A DNA stretch of 6,375 nt from Desulfamplus sp. (GTDB taxonomy: Bacteria; Desulfobacterota; Desulfobacteria; Desulfobacterales; Desulfobacteraceae), in assembly GCA_015233755.1 (NCBI GenBank), contig JADFXA010000129.1:1-6375 (forward strand), written 5' to 3'. The notes beneath the pieces are model-generated. The model was given only the letters and a program-made list of their open reading frames with translations. It did no database searches and was not told the origin of the DNA. Position numbers and translations under genes: made by a program. Below are positions 1-5,496 of the stretch, piece by piece; within the stretch, counting starts at the first letter, position 1; the number at the start of each line of letters is the position of its first letter.

Positions 1-1397
1 TGCTCATATTCTTGACTCTTCTGACCATCTTCTTGATTATTCTGACCATCTTCTTGATTTGTTTCTTCATCTATATGATTTTGAATTGTGATTGAATAAC
101 CTTTATCTGATAAAAGCTGGGTGGTAATCTCTGTTCTTGCATCAACTACAATCGGGTTTATAAGAAAACCATCTTTAACACCATCAAGCAGAGAGTATCT
201 AAAAGTCGGCTCGCTGTTTTCGCATCCAAAAGTTTTATATGAATCAAGCAGAAGTCTTCTCTCAAGCTCTCTCGGGTCGTTTTCTCCAAGCTGGGCTGTA
301 TCTATCTTTTTTAGATAATCTTTAGGAGTTGCAGTTAATCCTAATTTATAACCAATAAAATATTCAAACACTGCACGGCTGTTTCCTCCAATGCTTCTGT
401 GGGCTTCATCAGAAATCACAAAATCAAAATCATCAGGACTAAAGAGCCGTTTATATCTATTTTTATTAAGAAATGTCTGGATTGTTGAGACAACAATTTC
501 AGCTTTCTGCCAATCATCACGGTTATTTTTATAGATTACAGTTTTATAGTCGTTTTTAAGAAGTTCATTAAATGATTTATAAGCCTGCTCTTCAAGTTCA
601 ATGCGGTCAACTAAAAATAGAACTTTTCTTGCATTTACAGTTCTTAAAAAGAGTTTAATAACTGCTGCTGAGACAAGAGTTTTTCCTGTTCCTGTTGCCA
701 TTTCAAAAAGAAATCTTTCACTGCCGATGTTCACAGCCTTTTGAATAGATTTGACAGCATCAAGCTGATATTTTCTTAAAAAGCGGAGTTTGTTGATCTC
801 TATAAAGTTTTTGCGGTTTTGATCATTCATAGGTGATGGATCAAGTTCATAGTTAGAAAAAGCTGGATCAAGTTTGTAGTCAGGTTTTTGGGTTAAAGTG
901 ATGTAATCATAAGCAGCAGGCTCATTAAAAAGAGTTTTGGGGTTTGGTTTAAAATCAGAGTACCTGCCTGCTGTTTCAGGAGAGGGAAATCTGGTTATAA
1001 TATTTGGGTTTCCCCGCTCTAAATCCCAAAAATAGTGGATATTGCCATTTGATAAAATGACAAATCGGCAGTTTTGGGATACTGCATACCGCCTTGCCTG
1101 CTCTTTTCCAAAAAGAGGATTTTTATCTTCTGCTTTTGCTTCAAGCACGATAAAAGGAAAGCCGTCTTGATCAAGCAGGAGAAAATCAATAAAGCCGTTG
1201 GTGGTCTTTTCAAAGTCCTCACCAAGCTCATTGAGTGCATTTGTAGTTATTTTGACGTTGTTCTCTAAAAGAATATTGGCTCTAATCTTTGTTTTACGAT
1301 TGTCTGTTTTGCCATTATCTACATCAAAAAAACTCCAGCCAGACTCTTCAAGGAGTCTGTTTATTTTGATTCGTGCTTTTGCTTCTTTTTCTGCCAT
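1..1397 (-). CDS. hsdR: Type I restriction endonuclease R subunit (HsdR), N-terminal part, cut by window edge
   Basis: This is the motor and nuclease subunit of a type I restriction-modification system, which cuts unmethylated DNA after ATP-driven translocation. From the ATG at 1397 the frame stays open for 465 codons to the left edge, with no stop, so the C-terminus is missing. Residues 60-105 form the HsdR N-terminal PD-(D/E)xK nuclease: Asp71, then Glu86-Ala-Lys88 in VLEAKAEDKNP, followed by the Gln100/Tyr104 QxxxY motif. The first helicase domain follows, with Walker A ATGTGKT at 234-240 (Lys239), the DEAH box at 330-333 and TATP at 355-358. The second helicase domain lies beyond the edge. 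An in-frame TAA three codons upstream makes ATG 1397 the first possible start, but no clear Shine-Dalgarno precedes it. It begins 65 bp after the MaoC-like gene. Modification and specificity subunits are not in the window, so a complete system cannot be confirmed. A type III or orphan helicase-nuclease is less likely given the N-terminal domain. Confidence 0.93.
   Translation of the reverse strand, partial: MAEKEAKARIKINRLLEESGWSFFDVDNGKTDNRKTKIRANILLENNVKITTNALNELGEDFEKTTNGFIDFLLLDQDGFPFIVLEAKAEDKNPLFGKEQARRYAVSQNCRFVILSNGNIHYFWDLERGNPNIITRFPSPETAGRYSDFKPNPKTLFNEPAAYDYITLTQKPDYKLDPAFSNYELDPSPMNDQNRKNFIEINKLRFLRKYQLDAVKSIQKAVNIGSERFLFEMATGTGKTLVSAAVIKLFLRTVNARKVLFLVDRIELEEQAYKSFNELLKNDYKTVIYKNNRDDWQKAEIVVSTIQTFLNKNRYKRLFSPDDFDFVISDEAHRSIGGNSRAVFEYFIGYKLGLTATPKDYLKKIDTAQLGENDPRELERRLLLDSYKTFGCENSEPTFRYSLLDGVKDGFLINPIVVDARTEITTQLLSDKGYSITIQNHIDEETNQEDGQNNQEDGQKSQEYE
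3..59 (-). repeat. 21-bp in-frame tandem repeat inside hsdR
   Basis: Two full 21-bp units (39-59 and 18-38) are followed by a degenerate third (3-17), encoding NQEDGQN, NQEDGQK and SQEYE at residues 447-465. The two full units are nearly identical. Because the period is a multiple of three, copy-number change would keep the frame. The hydrophilic, acidic and glutamine-rich peptide lies after the first helicase domain and is probably a flexible insert or linker. The array may continue past the left edge. Confidence 0.75.
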
Positions 1398-1462
1398 AGT
1401 ATTTTATAAGGTCATTCTATAAATGTGGGCATCATAAATAATCATCAATAAAAAATAGTATC

Positions 1463-1954
1463 TTAGCAAATCTGTTCTCTATTAGTTAGCCCATTTGTTG
1501 GATCGCCTTCTGCAATCATCTTTTGTAATATATTACGAGACTCATCTATTGGAATGATACCGCTTATCTCTGCTTCCATCACTGTAATGCCATCTTTTTT
1601 TGTAATTGTTATAGATGCTTTGGCTCTACCTTTTTTATTTATCTCTGTGATTACCCAACTGCAAGTAATAGTTTCACCAACATAAACAGGTGCTTTAAAT
1701 TTAAAGCTCATACCAGAGGCCAACCAGGCAATCTGCCCACCAATTTCAGTAATCATGCTTGCAGTTAGAAGTCCATGACAAATCGGTGCTGAAAAATTCT
1801 TAGCTTTAGCAAAACGGGCATCAAAATGGACTGGATTGTAGTCTCCTGAGATTTTGGCAAACATAGTAATATCATCGTCTGTGAATGTCCGTGAAATTGT
1901 GAACGTGTCTCCTACTTTCAGCCCTTCAGCCGCCTGTTCTCTGAAGCTTGCCAT
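1463..1954 (-). CDS. MaoC-like (R)-specific enoyl-CoA hydratase, hotdog fold
   Basis: The predicted 163-residue cytoplasmic protein belongs to the MaoC/PhaJ hydratase family, which adds water to trans-2-enoyl-CoA to give (R)-3-hydroxyacyl-CoA. The family's hydratase motif is intact: FAKISGDYNPVHFD at 32-45 holds the expected catalytic Asp38 and His43 with Asn40-Pro41 between them. It is followed by the conserved HGLLTAS segment at 60-66. The length is that of a single-hotdog PhaJ-type enzyme, which normally works as a dimer. The start is supported by AGAGGA at 1964-1969, 9 nt upstream; the ATG inside that leader meets a stop at once. It lies 42 bp after the PAS gene on the same strand, so co-transcription is likely. 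The actual acyl chain is unknown: it may feed a polyhydroxyalkanoate or acyl-CoA oxidation route, or hydrate a product of the neighbouring carboxylase cluster. Hydratase versus dehydratase direction cannot be read from sequence. Confidence 0.88.
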   Translation of the reverse strand: MASFREQAAEGLKVGDTFTISRTFTDDDITMFAKISGDYNPVHFDARFAKAKNFSAPICHGLLTASMITEIGGQIAWLASGMSFKFKAPVYVGETITCSWVITEINKKGRAKASITITKKDGITVMEAEISGIIPIDESRNILQKMIAEGDPTNGLTNREQIC

Positions 1955-1996
1955 TTCTCACATTCCTCTTATTTGTAGGCTTTTTTTCATATAAAG

Positions 1997-2374
1997 TTAT
2001 GGTTGTGGCGTTAGTTTTTTGTACTCGCCAACCATTTGTTTAGTGACGTTTTCAAACCGTTCATAATATCCCAACAACTGCCCGTCCTCGTTACGAACAC
2101 CTACGATCGTAATTTTCTCCTGATCTTTATTTTCTTTGAGAAAAATCGAAGTTTCTCCTGCCAAGAGTTGGTCATGAATACGTTTGATATACTCTATGGA
2201 TTCCTGATTGTGGCAATCGAATAACGACTTACCTATTAAGTCTGAATAACCGCGTTTTTCATAATAGCGTATCTTTGCCTGTTTATTAATATACTTTATA
2301 ATGTGATTGTTATCGACAAACACGATTGGGCTGTCGATGCTGTCGAGTATAGCCTCATATGTATTCAAATCCAT
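1997..2374 (-). CDS. Small stand-alone PAS-domain protein
   Basis: The 125-residue protein is essentially one PAS domain with no visible output domain, membrane segment or signal peptide. Residues 5-35 give the opening helix and strands (EAILDSIDSPIVFVD, then IIKYINKQA). Residues 47-60 hold IGKSLFDCHNQES. Residues 86-112 form the closing strands (EKITIVGVRNEDGQLLGYYE and an NVTKQ end). The Cys54-His55 motif and the RNEDGQLLG segment resemble, from memory, the PAS domain at the end of DUF438 proteins, a group suspected of binding a redox cofactor or heme; binding here is inference. The start has a weak GAGAG 5 nt upstream. It lies 200 bp after the lyase gene and 42 bp before the MaoC-like gene. 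It may be a ligand or redox sensor acting through a partner protein, or a small acyl-CoA-pathway accessory protein; no function can be assigned with confidence. Confidence 0.8.
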   Translation of the reverse strand: MDLNTYEAILDSIDSPIVFVDNNHIIKYINKQAKIRYYEKRGYSDLIGKSLFDCHNQESIEYIKRIHDQLLAGETSIFLKENKDQEKITIVGVRNEDGQLLGYYERFENVTKQMVGEYKKLTPQP

Positions 2375-2403
2375 ATTTACTCTCGCTTAACCATATTATT
2401 CTC

Positions 2404-2436
2404 AAGCTATCCATAACAATATATCACGGATAGCTT
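2404..2436. promoter_or_regulatory. Perfect 9-bp inverted repeat upstream of the PAS gene
   Basis: AAGCTATCC (2404-2412) and GGATAGCTT (2428-2436) are exact reverse complements separated by 15 AT-rich bases. The repeat ends about 30 bp before the PAS gene's ribosome-binding region. No T-run follows on either strand, so it does not look like an intrinsic terminator. It could be an operator for a dimeric regulator or an mRNA hairpin separating the lyase message from the PAS-MaoC part. Confidence 0.45.
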
Positions 2437-2450
2437 AGAAATATTAAATT

Positions 2451-2561
2451 CTACCACCAGTCAGGCAATTGTTGATTCGGCTGTTCACCAAGTTTCTCTT
2501 TCAGTTTCCCAAGACCGGGTGGCCATAGTTTATATGTGTTCCTCTTTTAAGGTTCTGCCAT
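2451..2561 (-). pseudogene. Possible decayed small ORF with Trp-rich C-terminus
   Basis: In the 200-bp gap after the lyase gene, one frame is open from 2546 to a TAG at 2451-2453. It encodes about 31 residues with protein-like composition, including KLWPPGLGKLKEKLGE and ending LPDWW. Upstream in the same frame is ATG-GCA-GAA-CCT-TAA (2561-2547), so a single base change in that stop would give a protein of about 36 residues. Alternatively, a one-base deletion would join it to MPNGRTLKEEH, which begins at 2568 just after the lyase stop. No ATG, GTG or TTG lies between the TAA and the conserved-looking part, although an AGAGGA is at 2540-2545. I do not recognise the peptide. It may be a remnant of a small gene, a gene with a sequencing error, or chance. 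Confidence 0.3.
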
Positions 2562-2574
2562 TTGGCATAAATCA

Positions 2575-3753
2575 TTAAAAGCTGTATAGTTCAGTAACGC
2601 TCTTTGGCAAGTGCCCATTTAACAACATAAATGAGCGGCAAGGCATGGACGGACGACCAAGTTTTTCTTGCTTGGCGGCAAAAGTATCCAATACTTCAGC
2701 ACGGAATTCATGCCCCAGAGATAAAAGCCTATCTTGATCTATTCCAGTATCAACTCCAATCTCATGAAACATTGCAACCATATCTTCTGTGGAAATCAGG
2801 CCATGGTTAAAGTGATCACTGTAATAATCACCTTCACGTCCTTTAATCGGAACTCCATCAACCGTATTAGCAGGTTGACCTCCGATACCTGACATACATG
2901 ATTCAAAACGAATGATGCCAGCTTTAAGAGCTGCGGCGGCATTTCTTAGTGCTGATGCCATATTTTTGGTGTGGAAGTGTGCAATGTAGAGCTTCGGGTC
3001 TGAATAGTCACGACCATCTGGTCCTGTGCCCATCTCTTTGGGATCAAGCACACGGCTGAAGAACTCATAAGCCTTGTGATAATCAGTAACAGAGCCGTCA
3101 TGATCAGCAAGTTCTATATCATCTGCTCCGCAATCAAGGTATCGTTTCACAAAAGCAATAGCAAAGTCTAACTTTTCAGCCATGCTGTATTGCTTGTTAA
3201 ATGCTTCAAAAGGACTTCCCCAAATAGTGCTTACAGTACCATTTACTACCATCCCTCTGCTGTGAGCGGCTTTTATAACCTGTTCAGTCATTGCAAAATA
3301 TTGATCATGCGTTTTGCCCGAATTGGCTTTCTGATGTTGAGGGCATGTCGATGTCATTTGGAGTATTCGGTCTGGACCTAATCCTTGATCAAAGTCTTTA
3401 AAGGCTCGTTCTGCGCCTGTCTCATGAATCGCAACTGCTGTCAGTTCAACATCGCCGCCGTTGCGTTTCATCATTTCGCCTATGGTTTTACCGTTCGGCA
3501 TCTTAGTTTCACTGTTGAGCAGTCTCTTTAGTACTTCTGTGGCATCAGGAAAAAAAGGAACGAATTTTGGGTGTCCGTAGTTTGTTGCTTCTAAACGTTT
3601 AAATCCTGCTATAATTAAACCTTCTAAATATTTAACTTTAGTATCGGTATCTACGATGGTTTCCAGAGATTGTAAGCCATCTCTAATGCTTATATCGCTG
3701 AGTTCTACTTTCTTCCCAGCAAAATCTTTTTTTGATATATAAAGTTCTGACAT
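2575..3753 (-). CDS. HMG-CoA lyase-like DRE-TIM metallolyase, divergent active site
   Basis: The 392-residue TIM-barrel protein belongs to the HMG-CoA lyase/pyruvate carboxyltransferase family. By context it would cleave HMG-CoA, or a related 3-hydroxy-3-methyl acyl-CoA, to acetyl-CoA and a ketone product. Hallmarks in order: IRDGLQSL at 23-30 with Arg24-Asp25; EATNY at 55-59 with Glu55; the strand NGTVST at 171-176 followed by GSPFEAF; DIELADHDG at 212-220 with Asp217; the metal-binding pair His259/His261 in AHFHTKN; and the glycine loop SGIGGQP at 288-294. The catalytic cysteine of classical lyases (GLGGCP) is Gln293 here. The asparagine metal ligand before the TEDLV segment appears replaced by Leu319, with Asn316 nearby. 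The protein is also about 90 residues longer than typical HMG-CoA lyases (roughly 300), with extra length around 80-150 and 295-315. The start is fixed by AGGAGG 9 nt upstream. It follows the carboxyltransferase gene by 15 bp, indicating one operon. An aldolase or Claisen-type enzyme with a different substrate is the main alternative. Confidence 0.82.
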   Translation of the reverse strand: MSELYISKKDFAGKKVELSDISIRDGLQSLETIVDTDTKVKYLEGLIIAGFKRLEATNYGHPKFVPFFPDATEVLKRLLNSETKMPNGKTIGEMMKRNGGDVELTAVAIHETGAERAFKDFDQGLGPDRILQMTSTCPQHQKANSGKTHDQYFAMTEQVIKAAHSRGMVVNGTVSTIWGSPFEAFNKQYSMAEKLDFAIAFVKRYLDCGADDIELADHDGSVTDYHKAYEFFSRVLDPKEMGTGPDGRDYSDPKLYIAHFHTKNMASALRNAAAALKAGIIRFESCMSGIGGQPANTVDGVPIKGREGDYYSDHFNHGLISTEDMVAMFHEIGVDTGIDQDRLLSLGHEFRAEVLDTFAAKQEKLGRPSMPCRSFMLLNGHLPKSVTELYSF

Positions 3754-3762
3754 TTTCTTTCT

Positions 3763-3768
3763 CCTCCT
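3763..3768 (-). promoter_or_regulatory. Strong Shine-Dalgarno (AGGAGG) for the lyase gene
   Basis: A perfect AGGAGG sits 9 nt before the ATG at 3753 and directly abuts the TAA of the carboxyltransferase gene (3769-3771). It is the best ribosome-binding site in the window. It settles the lyase start and implies that ribosomes finishing the upstream gene can reinitiate on the lyase. Confidence 0.85.
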
Positions 3769-5358
3769 TTAAAATCTAAAATTACCAAATGCGGGTTCTC
3801 CAATCTCTTTTAATAAACTCACTTCAAAAGCCATTCCAAGCCATTCGCGTATTTCGGAAAATTTTAGAATTCCATCATTTAAGAGCCTTGAAGCACAAAA
3901 GAATGGATGAGCCTCACCATCATATTTTGCAATCATTTTCTCTTGAAAAGCATCTTTTTCCTCTTGAGTCATGGGTTTACCGCTGCTTTTACGTTTTGCC
4001 TCTTCAATTGATAGAAGCACTCCGCCAGCGCTTTTACCACTCATAACAGAGGTTCTTGCTCTCATTGTTATAAATAGAAAATGAGGACGATATGCTCTTC
4101 CGCACATTCCGTAGTTTGCAGCTCCATTATCAGGACCTATTACAAGCTGAATTTTGGGTACTTGGGCACAGGATACCGCCCTGACCAAATCTGCTCCATA
4201 CTTGCCGATACCCGCATGTTCAGAATCAGACCCTACCATAAAACCTGGGGCATTCTGGATAAATAGAAGAGGAATCTTCTCTTGAGAACATCTTACAATC
4301 CATTCAGTCGCCTTTCTTGCAGCTTCATGAAAAATAATCCCAACGCGATTAGAGCAAAGCACCCCTACAGGAAAACCTTTTATTCTTATTTTGCCGGTAA
4401 TTATGTTATCTCCCCGTCCCTGTGCGTAGTCTTTTTTATACTCTTGAAACACACTGCCGTCAGCAATGCATTCAAGAATCTGGCGGGCATCTATAGCCTG
4501 ATGGGGAAATATCGGCATGTAATCATAAATACTGTCTGGCAAGATAGCAGGTTCTTCCTCTTGGTAACGGTGAAGGTTAATAGTCTGTGGTTTTTCAAGT
4601 GATAAAATATCGCGAACTTTAGCCACTGCCTCAGCCTGATCATAACAAAGATGATCAGCTCCACCTGATATTTGGGTATGAACAGCGGCACCACCTAAAT
4701 CTTCGGCAGAAATTGTCTCACCTGTTGCCATTTTAACTAAAGGAGGTCCTGCAAGAAAAGAAAAAGATTGCTGGTCAATCATGATGGATTGGCACGCCAT
4801 AAAGACAATATAAGCACCTCCAGCAGTATTGCCGCCTGTACTCATTGTAATTTGTTTTAACCCTTTTGCAGACATTCTTGCCATATTATAAAAAATTGTT
4901 CCAAAATGTTGATCGTCTGGAAAGACATCGGCCTGCATGGGTAAAAAAACACCACCAGAATCACCAATATAAACAGAATTTATGCCGCATTGATCAGCAA
5001 TAGCCTGTGCACGCATATGTTTTTTTAGAGTTATTGGAAAATATGTGCCAGCTTTGACTCTTGAGTCATGCCCAACAATCATGGTCCAGTTTCCGTGTAT
5101 TTTGCCAAGACCAGTTACAATACCAGCACACGGAACGTCATCAACCCCAGGATAACCCATGCCAAACCCTGCAAGCGTAGATAGTTCAAAAAAAGTTGTA
5201 TCAGGGTCTATCATATCTTGAATAAGCTCTCTTATAGGACGCTTATTTTTTGAAGCCAAAGCATCAACTGCTTTTTGTCCGCCTGGCCAAATTGCTTCAT
5301 ATTTACGCTCTTCAAGCAAAGCCTCTTCATTTTCCCAAAACGCTCTGTTTTCGGTCAT
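3769..5358 (-). CDS. mccB: Acyl-CoA carboxylase carboxyltransferase (methylcrotonyl-CoA carboxylase beta type)
   Basis: The 529-residue protein is the carboxyltransferase subunit of a biotin-dependent acyl-CoA carboxylase, moving CO2 from carboxybiotin to the acyl-CoA. Its length matches MccB (about 535). N-terminal domain signatures: DSGGVFLPMQADVFPD at 133-148, HFGTIFYNMARMSAKG at 151-166, the oxyanion-hole loop GGNTAGGAY at 175-183, and GPPLVKMATGE plus SAEDLGG at 204-223. C-terminal domain signatures: GSVFQEYKKDYAQ at 301-313, PLLFIQNAPGFMVG at 363-376, and the second oxyanion loop with NYGMCGRAYRPHF at 415-427. The ending FGNFRF parallels the FGIFRM end of MCC beta. A difference is SGKSAGG at 440-446, where MCC usually has GGEQAA. 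The start is supported by AAGGA at 5368-5372, 9 nt upstream. The biotin-carrying alpha subunit is not in the window and must be encoded elsewhere, possibly upstream. Geranyl-CoA or another branched enoyl-CoA is an alternative substrate, but the AUH-like hydratase and lyase neighbours favour methylcrotonyl-CoA. Confidence 0.9.
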   Translation of the reverse strand: MTENRAFWENEEALLEERKYEAIWPGGQKAVDALASKNKRPIRELIQDMIDPDTTFFELSTLAGFGMGYPGVDDVPCAGIVTGLGKIHGNWTMIVGHDSRVKAGTYFPITLKKHMRAQAIADQCGINSVYIGDSGGVFLPMQADVFPDDQHFGTIFYNMARMSAKGLKQITMSTGGNTAGGAYIVFMACQSIMIDQQSFSFLAGPPLVKMATGETISAEDLGGAAVHTQISGGADHLCYDQAEAVAKVRDILSLEKPQTINLHRYQEEEPAILPDSIYDYMPIFPHQAIDARQILECIADGSVFQEYKKDYAQGRGDNIITGKIRIKGFPVGVLCSNRVGIIFHEAARKATEWIVRCSQEKIPLLFIQNAPGFMVGSDSEHAGIGKYGADLVRAVSCAQVPKIQLVIGPDNGAANYGMCGRAYRPHFLFITMRARTSVMSGKSAGGVLLSIEEAKRKSSGKPMTQEEKDAFQEKMIAKYDGEAHPFFCASRLLNDGILKFSEIREWLGMAFEVSLLKEIGEPAFGNFRF

Positions 5359-5422
5359 ATTTTTATATCCTTAAATTTGAATTTTTAAATAAATCAAAAG
5401 GTTTGAATAGTGTTAAGCATAG

Positions 5423-5455
5423 AGATTTGACATTTTTTAGAAAGCTGTCAAATCT
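5423..5455. promoter_or_regulatory. Perfect 10-bp inverted repeat in the gap upstream of mccB
   Basis: AGATTTGACA (5423-5432) and TGTCAAATCT (5446-5455) are exact reverse complements around a 13-base centre. Each arm contains a consensus-like -35 hexamer, TTGACA, one on each strand. I found no good -10 at 16-18 bp on the minus strand, so a promoter is not established. No T-run follows, which argues against an intrinsic terminator. It lies 65 bp upstream of the mccB start and 42 bp downstream of the hydratase stop. It suits an operator for a dimeric regulator, or an mRNA hairpin affecting processing between the two genes. Confidence 0.5.
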
Positions 5456-5496
5456 TAGATATGAGTTATATCAACAGAATAAAAATCTTATAACGC

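Noticed and set aside
747..758. The 12-mer AGATTTGACAGC occurs inside hsdR and also, on the minus strand, at 5444-5455 in the palindrome before mccB.
   Set aside because: The copy inside hsdR is within well-conserved coding sequence and lacks the second palindrome arm, so it is best explained as chance.
1019..1422. Short open frames on both strands in the region 1019-1422.
   Set aside because: The HsdR frame, with its nuclease motif, runs through the whole region and explains the sequence.
2485..2526. ATG at 2526 with an AGAGGA 13 nt upstream, giving a 13-residue peptide (MATRSWETERETW).
   Set aside because: The peptide is tiny, the spacing is long, and it lies out of frame with the more protein-like reading of the same bases.
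4491..4694. Open frames opposite or shifted within the carboxyltransferase gene, including this minus-strand one and several plus-strand ones (for example 3789-4046, 4282-4602).
   Set aside because: They overlap a gene whose family motifs run its full length, and their translations show no recognisable domain or ribosome-binding site.
5359..5400. AT-rich, partly self-complementary tract just upstream of mccB that could be read as a promoter (for example TTAACA followed by TTTATT on the minus strand).
   Set aside because: In such AT-rich sequence weak hexamer matches are expected by chance, and no match is good enough to annotate.
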